Source: Mesostigma viride | Lineage: Eukaryota > Streptophyta > Mesostigmatophyceae > Mesostigmatales > Mesostigmataceae | NCBI GenBank assembly: GCA_009746045.1 | Contig: RPFO01000127.1 | Location: forward strand, 1,181,720 to 1,235,817 | Length of the DNA: 54,098 nt | Direction of reading: 5' to 3' | Shown: piece after piece, positions 1 through 12,665 of the stretch | How positions within the stretch are numbered: the first letter of the stretch is position 1 | How the letters are laid out: every line of letters begins with the position of its first letter | The notes under the pieces: generated by a model | The model's input: only the letters and a program-made list of their open reading frames with translations | The model's database searches: none | Told to the model about the DNA's origin: nothing | Made by a program: the position numbers and the translations under genes

Positions 1-2928
1 ATAGCTTGGATGTGAATGGTTTTGTGGAGATCCAAGGAGTGCAAGATAAGGGGAGGGCCTCCTGGAGAGTTTTGGTGATGGCTTTGTGACCTACTTGCAT
101 CAAGACATCATCATCAACTCTGCTAACCACAGCCAGGTGAGGTGCACACGTTGAGCACAACCACCCCAGCTTGCCTCTAATGGTAGGACAGGCTCCAGGT
201 TTGATTTTTGTTTGCAAAACCTCCAAGCAGCTGTGCATGTAATCATTGGGAGAGTAAGTGCACACACCCACTGGTTTTGATGCTGCTGGAGTTGTAACAT
301 TGTGCCACAAAATTTTATGGCAGTGGTGCCCAGCTCTACTTGCTTGCCAATCTCAAAATGCTGTGACACTTGTTGAATAAAATCATCCACAGCACGCCTT
401 GGCCCAGCAATCAGCTGATCATCCCCATGCCACACAAAGGTGAGAATGCCATGAGGGTGTGGGACCACAAAGAAGCAAGGGTCTATGTCATCATATCTAG
501 CCCCTAGCTTTTCAAACACAGCCTGAGCTGACATCCTGAAAATGCGAGGAGCTGATTGCAGCCCTTCAACACCTATGTTAGCTTTCAGGTACTGCTGAGG
601 GATGTGTTTTGCCCAAACTCTGGGAGTGGAGACTACATACACCTGACCATGCCACACTTGTTGTGCTATCTCAGGTGAGCCTTTCAGGAAAGCCCTTTTA
701 ATGTCTGTAGCCTTACATACATAGTCATCCCCATCATTGAGATGACCCACAAAGACAGACAGCAAGATTTTTAGGGATGTTTGCTGAATGCCTGGCGTGT
801 ACAACTCTGCCTCTGTCAGATCAGTGGTGCCCTTGAACTCTGTCACACAAGGTCTAGCATGAAAATGACTGACCCATCTGCTGCTGGCTTATGTTTACAC
901 ACAAACTTCAGGCGCAAGTGCTTGCACCCTGCAGGCTTTTTGTCAATAGGTGTGACAGGGGAGTATGAGAAGGACTAAGAGGATCTGGCACTACCCATTC
1001 TTCCCTGGCCTTGTTAAAGGCCTCCACCCATTTTAGGAATCCTATGTGTGTGCGACAGTCTTGCTCTATCTGTTCATAAGAAAGAGGAGACATTTTAGCC
1101 ACATCATGCTTGCCCAATCCAAATGAGTTGGGATGAAGTTTTTGGTTGTGAACCAGTCTGCCACACAGGGTTCTTGCCCTGGGGCATACTTGGGTGTAGC
1201 AAATTTTACAGAAGCAATGTTGGTGTTAAGAAGTTTTTCAAGAGAAATTTTGAAATGATTCAGATCAACACCACCCATGTCCTGGATGGATAGTCTATCA
1301 CTGGATATGAGGACACCAGGGTAACAGAGAAAAGGATCCCCCAATAAAGCATTCCCTTTATAACCTTCCAAGACCTGAAAAGGAGTGGGGATACCGAGTA
1401 TAGTCAACATGACCTGACCTAATACCTTGAGGGATGACTGCCCTGAGAAATCAGCCACATGGTGCCAGGGTGAAGGTTCCAAAGGCAAATGGGGCACAGC
1501 CAGGGCACTGATAATGCTGACCTGGGCTTGTGTGTCCACTGCAACCATAAATGGGCTATTGTCATTCTGCCCAACCTTCCCCACCTTAGCTGATCCTGCA
1601 GCAGTTTGAGCTTTGGCTCTATGAGCTGCTTGTAAAATGCGAACAGCGTCTGCTAGGCTGCGTTTGGAAGGTGCAGCTAGTGGCTGAGCTATGTTCACAC
1701 TTGAAGAGGTGATAGGTTGCTGATCACCTGTTTTGCCAATGTGACCCTCTGCTGCAGGGGGCCAATCCTGCAGTGACTGCCTGCAATCATCAAGGGTGAC
1801 CTGGGTGTCACAGTGGGTGTGGCTCTCACACTCACCAGTGGGTGTTCCAAACAACCACTCACTGGGCAACGCTGGGATGCCAGGCAACTGTACAGGGCTG
1901 TCGGCCAACAGCTCTTCCTCCTCTGCCACGTCTGACACAGTTGGAAAATACAATTTCATCCTGTGAGGTGAACACCTGTGAATTTTTCCCGTGTCATTGT
2001 GTTTAACTAACACTGTCCTGCCAGTGGTGTTAAACTTTAGGATGGTGGCTGGCCCATGCCAGGTACCCACCTTGCCTAGTCCCGACTCCTTGTAGAATAG
2101 GACCTGATCCCCTTCTCTGAAGGTGGGACGTGGATGCTTTGCATCCTTGACAGCTAACCTGCTAGCTGTCTGTGCTCGCTGTGCGTTGTAGAGGGCTAGT
2201 ACCTCAGGTGGATAAATGCCTGCATGCAATCCATCTGGTGTAATGACCACCCCTTGTGGGGTTTTCATGAGTGGCCTCCTGTTGAGGACTTGGCACAACC
2301 TGGTGGACCACAGAGCTCTGTCAGCATATGACCCACTGTCAGCCAGCAGATTGCCATCTTCTTTGGCTACAAGGGTTTTAATGGACCTGATGGCCCTTTC
2401 AATAATGCCTTGCCTCTCATGATCTTCTAGCCCAGCCAGATCAATAGCCTCACACCCTGGTTCATTGGCAAGACACGTGAACTGCTGATCCAGTAACAAT
2501 GCCTCCACAGGGTAGTACCTGGCCTGAGCAATCAAGAGAGCCCTGAGCAACTGTGTCTTGTCCATTCCAGGTAATGGTTCAATGGTTGTGTACCTTGACC
2601 ATGCATCTTTAAGTGCCAAGTAAGATTGTCCTTTGATATGAAAGACATCTCCTACCACCCTGCCCTTGCTCTTAGGTGGGGTAGCTACATGCCACTTAGG
2701 GGGTTTGGGTGCATTGAACTGACAATGCTGGCAGTGGGATCTGACCACCTGGCATGCACGTCTGAGTGCTGCCCCCCCTATTGCTGCTGCCACCACCTCT
2801 GCACTCACTTCATGCCCATAAAGGAAATGCAACTGCAAAGCAAGCTCCTGAAAACTGATATGAGCATCCTCTGGGGGACACTCTGCACACCTTGGGAACC
2901 ATAGATGTGAAGGTTGGTTTAGAGACAT
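1..2928 (-). pseudogene. pol of element 1: integrase, retropepsin-like domain and partial RT
   Basis: The longest intact piece (1,066-2,928) opens with an HHCC zinc-binding region (HFLYGH ... CQHC). A D,D,E integrase core follows (GDVFH, LLLDQQF, GIIERAI), then a basic C-terminal region. Next comes a retropepsin-like stretch: VDTQAQVSII, a flap-like DFSG, then ALLGDPFL. After frame changes near 1,066-1,117, 858 and 170, the RT continues to base 1 with DIKRAFLKG and VWHGDDQLIAG, the counterpart of the copia YVDD box. The order integrase-protease-RT is unusual. Overlap with the gag frame at 2,810-2,928 would need a +1 shift to join them. Clearly retroelement pol, probably not functional as read here. 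Confidence 0.85.
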
Positions 2929-3247
2929 AATCTTCTGAAACCAGCTGTAGCACCTTTCCAGAACTGCTCACTGCTCTGACAGTGGGGCATGCAGATGAAA
3001 GAGGTGAAGCAGGCACACTCAAGCCAGCATGAGAGGGAGACTCACACTTCTTGCCGTGAGGAGGCCGCTTGCAGTCCTTGGGGTCACCGTGGGGCGGCCC
3101 GTGGCACTTGTGGCACAGGACGTCCAAATGCCCCAGCTCGTCCACGTTCTTGCGGCAGGTGGGCCGCAGGTGGTACTTCATGCCACAGCGGGTGCACCGC
3201 TGAGAAGACTTGTCCTCCTTGTCCTGCTTCTTGTTGTTGTTGTTGTT

Positions 3248-3295
<48 letters not shown>

Positions 3296-5060
3296 ACTGT
3301 TGTTGTTGTTGTTGCTGGAGCTGCCCCCCTTGGAGGGAGACTGCCCCTTACCCTTGCCCTTGCCCCAGCCCCTGCCCTTGCCCTTGCCCTTGCCCTTGCC
3401 CTTGCCCTTAAACATTTGTCCCAGCAGGGACTTGACTTCTGCCATAGTGACAGGTCTCTTGCTCCTGTCTTCCCTCTCCCTATCCTCCTCCTCCCTCTCT
3501 TCCCCCCTGACCCTCTTTACAGAGGTGCCCATGGCCCCCTGGCTAAGGGGAGCCAAGGCCAGCTTGATATAATCCAATGCCTCCTTCATGTCCTCCCAGT
3601 ACTTTGCCATTCCTGTGGCAAGCATAGCGTAGGTGTTTTTGTCAAGTTTGAGTTTCTCAAGGAAGAACGCAGCAAGAACTTGTGATCTAGCTGCTGGACA
3701 TCAGGACGTGCTTTGATGGCTAGCTCATATTTCTTTGTCTCAGCCACATAGTCCACTGATGTGACCCTGTATTCCTCTACCCACCTGAATGCCCCATATA
3801 TGTCCACAGATGAGGGGGTGGAGAGGAGGTCAGTTAGCTCCTTCATGAAAGCCTCCCAAACTGCCCTAGCCTGCGTGTCCTGCCACTTGGGATACCTACG
3901 CTGGAAGACAAGAATGAGATTCTGAATCTGAGAAGAGGACTGATGGTAGAAATCCCCCTGCATGAGAGATCCAAACCAATTCTTGACATTCAGTTCCTCC
4001 CTAGCCAGCTGCAGAGAGAGAAGTGCATGATTCCCCTGCTCCCTAGTATACCCCTCAGGCAGCCCCCTGACATTAATCCTATCCACAGGACGGTTTTCAT
4101 TGTAAGTGGGCAACCTAGAGGGGGATGCAGGGGGAGAGGGAGAAGATGGTGTTGCTGCTGCAGCATTCACAGGAGAGACCTGCTGAGAGGGAAGTGCTAC
4201 TTGAGTGAGCTGAGCAGGATGGGCAAACATGGGCTGTGTAGGAGGGTTAGACAACATAGGGGTGGGCTGGGTGGGGGTGTGAGTGTGTGTCACTTCCCGC
4301 CTCCTGCTGCGGGCCTCCTCCCAATCATGGAAGGTGGGAGAGAGGGACACTTCATCGTCAGTAGGGTTAGTAAGATCATGATGCAACCAGGTAGGCAGCC
4401 ACCTACCCGCCCCTCTCAGGATGGCGTTGTGTAGGAGCTCCAGCAAACGCACCAGACGCACCCTGCTGCCCTGCACCCTCCTCCCTGAGAGGAGAGCCTG
4501 CAGGGCAGGCAGCAGGTCGTCGCACACCCTGCGTGTGCCCTCTTGGAGGTTGGGCAGGCCCAGGATGTGCGTGATGATTGCACACACCAGGCTGCCCGCC
4601 TCCGCGACGTGCATCTGCTGGCTCCTGTCGGCCAGCCCACGGAAGGAGGCTGTGGCTGTCTGTATGGCACGCCACACGGCCTCATCACCCAGGGTGATGA
4701 AGTCGCGACCTTGCAGGTCGCCCTCCAGCAGTGCTGGTTGCTGCCCAGCTGCGGTGGGACCCTGGGCCCCTCCGGCCCTGCCAGGGACTTGTCCTTGTTG
4801 CGACTAGAGGGGGCCTGCCCCCCAGAGCCGCTGGAGGTGCCCGTGACACCCTCCATGGGGGCTGCATCCCCCGCCAGCGCCGGAGGCGCCGGCGTCGCTG
4901 CCGGGGTCCCTGCGACCCCGGGCGCTTGTGTCGCCGCCGGGGTCCCTGCGACCCCGGTGGCCTCCTCAGCCACCTGGCCCCCCACGCTGGGCGGGGGAGC
5001 CTGCGGCTGAGGTTGGACCCTCTGACCTGCCAGAGGGTCCTGGGTGGCTTCACCACCCAT
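2810..5060 (-). pseudogene. gag of element 1, frame-broken, with polyasparagine tract
   Basis: Three overlapping frames make up Gag. The N-terminal part (about 4,740-5,060) is rich in Ala, Pro and Gly. The middle part (3,586-4,740) holds the capsid-like region, including a YPKWQDTQ segment that lines up with KWHPWQDKYQ-type sequence in element 2. The C-terminal part (2,810-3,625) has a Lys/Gly repeat, a long Asn run coded by (AAC)n at about 3,226-3,314, and two zinc knuckles: CTRCGMKYHLRPTC (CX2CX4HX4C) and CHKCHGPPHGDPKDC. Such knuckles bind the packaged RNA. Frame changes near 4,740 and 3,600 interrupt it. Confidence 0.8.
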
Positions 5061-5123
5061 GGGCGTGTTGGGGGCGTCTGCCGCCCCGCGCCCGTCGCAG
5101 GCGGCATCGCAGCCGCCTCACGC

Positions 5124-5955
5124 CTATCCGGGCCCCAGCCAACTGGCGTGACTTGGGGCCACGGCCCCAACGGAGTCAGCGCGATCTCTGGTCTGGGACC
5201 ACGCGCAGCGCCTCTCTCTGGCGCTGCCTGGACGCCCACTGATCAACAGTGCCGGGGTTGTGCCTCGGCCGATTGGCGAAACAGTACAGCCAAACCGCCA
5301 CCTGAACCAGTGGGACTGCATCCTAAGACGCCCCTCGATCAGCGTGTGCACCCGATGAACCTCTATCGCGTGTATCTCCTCATCTGGAAGCAACTGAAAA
5401 CGTTGGTGCATGATCCGGCCGTTCACCGCAATGAACGCCGGGATGTCGTCCTCCCCAAGGGGGAGAAAATGGGGTGGGCGCCCGAACGCGACCGGGGGCG
5501 GAACATGTTCCCCATACCGGTCAATGTCCATGGTGGCCATCTGTCGGCCCACGGAAAGGTTGCCAGACGTCGCAGGTGTCTGCGACGAAAGCTCAAGCGA
5601 AGGCCGAGGCCTCGCAGGCGGCACCTCGCCATCCTCCTCGAGGAATCACTCCGCTCACGACCCCCGTCACCTGCGACGGGGGAACGTCGTGCCCGGGGGA
5701 CCTGCCCCCCAGGTGCCATGGCGGACGAACCGCCAGTGGCAAACGGCCGACCGCTCGCCATCCCCGGGCGCCGGGCCCCACCTGCGGGCCCCGACGCCTG
5801 GGTTGGTCAGCGACCACCGTGCGGAAGGTGACGTTGGGCGTCACCCTCGCATCGGTGGTGGAGGGCGTGCCCTCCGGCGAAAGGCGGGGTGAGGTGCGCC
5901 TGGCAGGCGCCTTCCCCTTGTTGTTGTTGCCGTTGTTGCCGTTGTTGGAAGCCAT
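5124..5955 (-). pseudogene. Extra ORF upstream of gag in element 1
   Basis: The frame starts with an Asn/Gly-rich stretch (MASNNGNNGNNN) at 5,955 and shifts near 5,600-5,640. It continues with a segment ending in GRGTTPALLISG. A similar ending (AGSTPVLIHTG), at the same place ahead of gag, occurs in the first ORF of element 2. This suggests a shared accessory protein of this retroelement lineage. No known domain is recognised, and the GC-rich reading between the two parts is uncertain. Confidence 0.5.
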
Positions 5956-6451
5956 ATCTTTTTTTTGCTTGTAAAAAAAATATCGAACTTTTCAGTCCAA
6001 GTTGGATGGAGACTAGGGACGACGAACAACTGCGAAAGCTGAGAGCGAATGATGATTGTATTACAATAATACAATGAGAGAGCGATGAAAGCTGAGGGCT
6101 CAGAATGGAACTGGGCAAACTCGGGTGCTGTGGCACTCCCCAGTGCTACGCCTATATGCCTATGGCGGTGCTACCTGCAGCACACGACCAGTGGACAACT
6201 GTACACTGCAATGCCATGCGACCACGTCACTAGCAACCAGCTAAGACTCGGCCCGTCAGGCCCGGCTACACCGGACCTGGCGGGTCGAGCTAGCACCTAG
6301 GAACAGTCTGGCACTAACCGCACATCGGTCCACATGACACCTCAGTACCGTACACCCTGCCGTACTGTACTGAGGTGTCCCGCTCAGCCGCGGTAGGCAA
6401 TACGCGGCGCGCAGGCCGGAAATCCGTGTGTCAGCCTAAGCATCTCATCTA
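5956..6451. other. 5' untranslated / probable LTR region of element 1, with a strong hairpin
   Basis: No coding sequence is seen. The position just upstream of the first ORF of element 1 is where leader and 5' LTR should be. Bases 6,336-6,348 (GACACCTCAGTAC) and 6,367-6,379 are perfect 13-bp inverted complements with an 18-base loop. LTR boundaries cannot be set without the second LTR. Confidence 0.4.
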
Positions 6452-9400
6452 ACTTGTACCTGTGCGTGAAGTCGCTCCTTGCGTGCATGGTGTGTGTACG
6501 TGTGTGTGCAGCCGCCCCTTGCGTGCATGGTGTATGTACATGTGAGTGCCGTTGCCCCAAGCGTGCATTGTGTGTGTAAGTGTGTGTGCAGCCGGCCCTT
6601 GCGTGCATGGTGTGTGTACATGTGAGTGCAGCCGGCCCTTGCGTGCATGGTGTGTGTACGTGTGTGTGCAGTTGCCCCTTGCGTGCGCGGTGTATGTACG
6701 TGTGTGTGCAGCCGGCCCTTGCGTGCGCGGTGTGTGTACATGTGAGTGCAGCCGCCCCAAGCGTGTGTACATGTGTGTGCAGTTGCCCCTTGCGTGCGCA
6801 GTGGATGTACGTGTGTGTGCATGCCGGCAATTGTGTGCATGGTGTGTGTACGTGTGTGTGCAGCCGCCCCTTGCGTGCGCGGTGTGTGTACGTGTGTGTG
6901 CACTCGCCCCTTGCGTGCGCGGTGTATGTACGTGTGTGCAGCCGCCCCTTGCGTGCGCGGTGTATGCCAGTGTGTGTGCAGCCGGCCCTTGCGTGCAAGG
7001 TGTGTGTAAGTGTGTGTGCAGCCCCTTGCGTGCATGGTGTATGTACGTGTGTGTGCAGCTGCCCCTTGCGTGCGCGGTGTGTGTACGTGTGTGTGCACTC
7101 GCCCCTTGCGTGCGCGGTGGATGTACGTGTGTGTGCAGCCGGCCCTTGCGTGCATGGTGTGTGTACGTGTGTGTGCAGCCGGCCCTTGCGTGCGCGGTGG
7201 ATGTACATGTGTGTGCAGTCGCCCCTTGCGTGCGCGGTGTAGGTACGTATGTGTGCAGCCGCCCCTTGCGTGCGCGGTGTATGTACGTGTGTGTGCAGCC
7301 GCCCCGTGGTGCGCGGTGTATGTACATGTGTGTGCAGTTGCCCCTTGCGTGCGCGGTGTATGTACGTGTGTGTGCAGCCGCCCCTTGCGTGCGCGGTGTA
7401 GGTACGTGTGTGTGCAGCCGCCCCAAGCGTGCGCAGTGTGTGTACATGTGTGTGCAGTTGCCCCTTGCGTGCGCGGTGTGTGTACGTGTGTGTGCAGCCG
7501 CCCCTTGCGTGCGCGGTGTATGTACGTGTGTGTGCAGTTGCCCCTTGCGTGCGCGGTGGATGTACGTGTGTGTGCAGCCGGCCCTTGCGTGCGCGGTGTG
7601 TGTACATGTGAGTGCAGCTGCCCCAAGCGTGCGCGGTGTGTGTACATGTGTGTGCAGTTGCCCCTTGCGTGCGCGGTGGATGTACGTGTGTGTGCAGCCG
7701 CCCCTTGCGTGCGCGGTGTAGGTACGTGTGTGTGCAGCCGCCCCAAGCGTGCGCGGTGTGTGTACGTGTGTGTGCACTCGCCCCTTGCGTGCGCGGTGGA
7801 TGTACATGTGTGTGCAGCCGCCCCTTGCGTGCATGGTGTATGTCCATGTGTGGGCAGTTGCCCCTTGCGTGCGCGGTGTATGTACATGTTTTTGCACTCG
7901 CCCCTTGCGTGCATGGTGTATGTATGTGTGTGTGCAGCCGCCCCTTGCGTGCGCGGTGGATGTACGTGTGTGTGCAGCCACCCCTTTCGTGCGCGGTGTA
8001 TGTACATGTGAGTGCCGTCGCCCCAAGCGTGCATTTTGTGTGTAAGTGTGTGTGCAGCAGCCCCTTGCGTGCGCGGTGTATGTACGTGTGTGTGCAGCCG
8101 CCCCGTGGTTGCGCGGTGGATGTACATGTGAGTGGAGCCGGTCCTTGCGTGCGCGGTGTATGTACGTGTGTGTGCAGCCGCCCCTTGCGTGCGTGGTGTG
8201 TGTACATGTAAGTGCAGCCGCCCCTTGCGTGCGCGGTGTATGTACGTGTGTGTGCAGCCGCCCCAAGCGTGCGCGGTGTGTGTACATGTGAGTGCAGCTG
8301 CCCCAAGCGTGCGCGGTGTGTGTACATGTGTGTGCAGTTGCCCCTTGCGTGCGCGGTGGATGTACGTGTGTGTGCATGCCGGCAATTGCGTGCATGGTGT
8401 GTGTACGTGTGTGTGCAGCCGCCCCTTGCGTGCGCGGTGTGTGTACGTGTGTGTGCACTCGCCCCTTGCGTGCGCGGTGGATGTACATGTGTGTGCAGCC
8501 GCCCCTTGCGTGCATGGTGTATGTCCATGTGTGGGCAGTTGCCCCTTGCGTGCGCGGCGTATGTACATGTTTTTGCACTCGCCCCTTGCGTGCATGGTGT
8601 ATGTATGTGTGTGTGCAGCCGCCCCTTGCGTGCGCGGTGGATGTACGTGTGTGTGCAGCCACCCCTTTCGTGCGCGGTGTATGTACATGTGAGTGCCGTC
8701 GCCCCAAGCGTGCATTTTGTGTGTAAGTGTGTGTGCAGCAGCCCCTTGCGTGTGCGGTGTATGTACGTGTGTGTGCAGCCGTCCCTTGCGTGCGCGGTGT
8801 ATGTACGTGTGTGTGCAGCCGCCCCTTGCGTGCATGGTGAGTGTAAGTGTGTGTGCAGCCGCCCCTTGCGTGCGCGGTGTAGGTACGTATGTGTGCAGCC
8901 GCCCCTTGCGTGCGCGGTGTATGTACGTGTGTGTGCAGCCGCCCCAAGCGTGCGCGGTGTGTGTACATGTGAGTGCAGCTGCCCCAAGCGTGCGCGGTGT
9001 GTGTACATGTGTGTGCAGTTGCCCCTTGCGTGCGCGGTGGATGTACGTGTGTGTGCATGCCGGCAATTGCGTGCATGGTGTGTGTACGTGTGTGTGCAGC
9101 CGCCCCTTGCGTGCGCGGTGTGTGTACATGTGAGTGCCGTCGCCCCAAGCGTGCATTTTGTGTGTAAGTGTGTGTGCAGCCGCCCCTTGCGTGCGCGGTG
9201 TAGGTACGTGTGTGTGCAGCCGCCCCAAGCGTGCGCGGTGTATGTACGTGTGTGTGCAGCCGCCCCAAGCGTGCGCGGTGTGTGTACATGTGAGTGCAGC
9301 TGCCCCAAGCGTGCGCGGTGTGTGTACATGTGTGTGCAGTTGCCCCTTGCGTGCGCGGTGGATGTACGTGTGTGTGCATGCCGGCAATTGCGTGCATGGT

Positions 9401-11884
9401 GTGTGTACGTGTGTGTGCAGCCGCCCCTTGCGTGCGCGGTGTGTGTACGTGTGTGTGCACTCGCCCCTTGCGTGCGCGGTGGATGTACATGTGTGTGCAG
9501 CCGCCCCTTGCGTGCATGGTGTATGTCCATGTGTGGGCAGTTGCCCCTTCCGTGCGCGGTGTATGTACATGTTTTTGCACTCGCCCCTTGCGTGCATGGT
9601 GTATGTATGTGTGTGTGCAGCCGCCCCTTGCGTGCGCGGTGGATGTACGTGTGTGTGCAGCCACCCCTTTCGTGCGCGGTGTATGTACATGTGAGTGCCG
9701 TCGCCCCAAGCGTGCATTTTGTGTGTAAGTGTGTGTGCAGCAGCCCCTTGCGTGCGCGGTGTATGTACGTGTGTGTGCAGCCGCCCCGTGGTTGCGCGGT
9801 GGATGTACATGTGAGTGGAGCCGGTCCTTGCGTGCGCGGTGTATGTACGTGTGTGTGCAGCCGCCCCTTGCGTGCGCGGTGTAGGTACGTATGTGTGCAG
9901 CCGCCCCTTGCGTGCGCGGTGTATGTACGTGTGTGTGCAGCCGCCCCAAGCGTGCGCGGTGTGTGTACATGTGAGTGCAGCTGCCCCAAGCGTGCGCGGT
10001 GTGTGTACATGTGTGTGCAGTTGCCCCTTGCGTGCGCGGTGGATGTACGTGTGTGTGCATGCCGGCAATTGCGTGCATGGTGTGTGTACGTGTGTGTGCA
10101 GCCGCCCCTTGCGTGCGCGGTGTGTGTACATGTGAGTGCCGTCGCCCCAAGCGTGCATTTTGTGTGTAAGTGTGTGTGCAGCCGCCCCTTGCGTGCGCGG
10201 TGTAGGTACGTGTGTGTGCAGCCGCCCCAAGCGTGCGCGGTGTGTGTACGTGTGTGTGCAGCCGCCCCAAGCGTGCGCGGTGTGTGTACATGTGAGTGCA
10301 GCTGCCCCAAGCGTGCGCGGTGTGTGTACATGTGTGTGCAGTTGCCCCTTGCGTGCGCGGTGGATGTACGTGTGTGTGCATGCCGGCAATTGCGTGCATG
10401 GTGTGTGTACGTGTGTGTGCAGCCGCCCCTTGCGTGCGCGGTGTGTGTACGTGTGTGTGCACTCGCCCCTTGCGTGCGCGGTGTATGTACGTGTGTGTGC
10501 AGCCGCCCCTTGCGTGCGCGGTGTAGGTACGTGTGTGTGCAGCCGCCCCAAGCGTGCGCGGTGTATGTATGTGTGTGTGCAGCCGCCCCTTGCGTGCGCG
10601 GTGGATGTACGTGTGTGTGCAGCCACCCCTTTCGTGCGCGGTGTATGTACATGTGAGTGCCGTCGCCCCAAGCGTGCATTTTGTGTGTAAGTGTGTGTGC
10701 AGCAGCCCCTTGCGTGCGCGGTGTATGTACGTGTGTGTGCAGCCGCCCCGTGGTTGCGCGGTGGATGTACATGTGAGTGGAGCCGGTCCTTGCGTGCGCG
10801 GTGTATGTACGTGTGTGTGCAGCCGCCCCTTGCGTGCGTGGTGTGTGTACATGTAAGTGCAGCCGCCCCTTGCGTGCGCGGTGTATGTACGTGTGTGTGC
10901 AGCCGTCCCTTGCGTGCGCGGTGTGTGTACGTGTGTGTGCAGCCGCCCCTTGCGTGCATGGTGAGTGTAAGTGTGTGTGCAGCAGCCCCTTGCGTGCGCA
11001 GTGTATGTACGTGTGTGTGCAGCCGCCCCTTGCGTGCGCGGTGTGTGTACTGTGTGTGCATGCCGGCCCTTGCGTGCATGGTGTGTGTACGTGTGTGTGC
11101 AGCCGCCCCTTGCATGGGCGGTGTATGTACAATTGAGTGCAGCCGGCCCTTGCGTGCGCGGTGGATGTACATGTGTGGGCAGTTGCCCCTTGCGTGCGCG
11201 GTGTATGTACATGTGTTTGCACTCGCCCCTTGCGTGCGCGGTGGATGTACATGTGTGTGCAGCCGAACCTTGCGTGCATGGTGTGTGTACCTGTGCGTGA
11301 AGTCGCTCCTTGCGTGCATGGTGTGTGTACGTGTGTGTGCAGCCGCCCCTTGCGTGCATGGTGTGTGTACGTGTGTGTGCAGTTGCCCCTTGCGTGCGCG
11401 GTGTATGTACGTGTGTGTGCAGCCGGCCCTTGCGTGCGCGGTGTGTGTACATGTGAGTGCAGCCGCCCCAAGCGTGTGTACATGTGTGTGCAGTTGCCTC
11501 TTGCGTGCGCGGTGGATGTACGTGTGTGTGCATGCCGGCAATTGCGTGCATGGTGTGTGTACGTTTGTGTGCAGCCGCCCCTTGCGTGCGCGGTGTGTGT
11601 ACGTGTGTGTGAATCCTTGTCCTTGCGTGCATGGTGTATGTACATGTGGGTGCAGCCGCCCCTTGCGTGCGCGGTGTATGCCAGTGTGTGTGCATGCCGG
11701 CCCTTGCGTGCATGGTGTGTGTAAGTGTGTGTGCAGCCGCCCCGAGCGTGTGTACATGTGTGTGCAGTTGCCCCTTGCGTGCGCAGTGGATGTACGTGTG
11801 TGTGCATGCCGGCAATTGCGTGCATGGTGTGTGTACGTGTGTGTGCAGCCGCCCCTTTCGTGCGCGGTGTGTGTACGTGTGTGT
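6452..11884. repeat. 40-bp satellite, block 1 (about 136 units)
   Basis: The unit is 40 bp and contains GCAGCCGCCCCTTGCGTGCG followed by a GTGTATGTACGTGTGTGT-type segment. Variants recur in fixed order: CCCCAAGCG, a CCGGCAATTG type, and a CGTGGTTGCG type followed by GGAGCCGGTCC. The last variant recurs at about 8,104, 9,788 and 10,749, spacings that are multiples of 40, so there is a higher-order repeat. Because 40 is not divisible by 3 and units rarely contain stops, very long open frames appear in several frames on both strands; these are not genes. Confidence 0.95.
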
Positions 11885-12665
11885 CATCAAGTTTCGTTTA
11901 AGTGGCCAGCCGGAGCGGCTGCTTAGGTTTTAGCGGACAAGTGTTCGAAGCGCGTCATTGGTGAATTACTTGGGAACTTGGGTTTCCCCGAGAAACTCCA
12001 ACCGCACGTTCAGATTTCCAAATCTCAAGTAAAGTTCGGCGCAACTTTCTGAACGGGGGCAGTTGACGAGCAGCATTCCTCCGGACGAATGAATTGCGTT
12101 CCATACTTGCGCAAAATTTTGAAAGGTAGCTTGCGTGCAGCCCTACTAAAATTTGCGCGGACGTTCAGATTTCCAAATCTCGGGTAAATTTCGGCGGAAC
12201 TTTCTGAACGGGGGTAGTTGGCGGCAGCGTTCCTCCAGACGAATGAAATGCGTTCCATACTAGCGCAAAATTTTGAAAGGTAGCTCGCGTGCAGCCCTAC
12301 TAAAATTTGCGCGAAGTGTGGGACTGAAAATTCGTAACGGAAACTTTTTGGTAGTTGCCGTCACTTCCTTTTGTGCAAACGTGTGGGAGTGAAAATTCGT
12401 AACGGAAACGTTTTGGTAGTTGCCGTCACTTCATTTTGCGCGAGTGTTGGGCTGAAAATTCGTAACGGAAACTTTTTGGTAGTTGGCGTCACTTCCTTTG
12501 GTTCGACTGAAAATTCGCTGAAATTCGCTGAATTCGTACCGTAGCCTAATTTTTAGTACCTCGAAGTGACGGGGCACCTAAAAATTTGCCCACAAGTACA
12601 CTTGGCAGCGCGCTCACTGGGAAAAATTGTACAGCCGCTCCGGCGGGCCACTTGAACGAATTGTA
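11885..12665. mobile_element. ~780-bp insertion with terminal inverted repeats inside the 40-bp satellite
   Basis: Bases 11,893-11,921 and the reverse complement of 12,632-12,660 agree at 27 of 29 positions; both contain CCGGAGCGGCTG. The pair brackets a segment unlike the satellite. Inside are two direct copies of a block with TTTCTGAACGGGGG (about 12,017-12,160 and 12,167-12,313). Three copies of a block with GAAAATTCGTAACGGAAAC lie near 12,328, 12,392 and 12,456. No transposase frame is present. A non-autonomous DNA transposon or foldback element is the best reading. Target duplications cannot be judged in GT-rich satellite. Confidence 0.7.

Larger units (their letters stand above)
1..6440 (-). 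mobile_element. Degenerate copia-like LTR retroelement (element 1), cut by the window edge
   Basis: Read on the minus strand, the segment gives in order an extra 5' ORF, Gag with zinc knuckles, integrase, a retropepsin-like domain and reverse transcriptase, which runs off the window at base 1. The reading frame changes several times in gag and pol, so this is an old or badly sequenced copy. The RT-RNase H end and the 3' LTR would lie outside the window. The 5' LTR should lie within about 5,960-6,450, but its ends cannot be fixed because its partner is missing. The parts match element 2 (30,334-38,157) in order and motifs but are clearly divergent from it. Confidence 0.85.
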
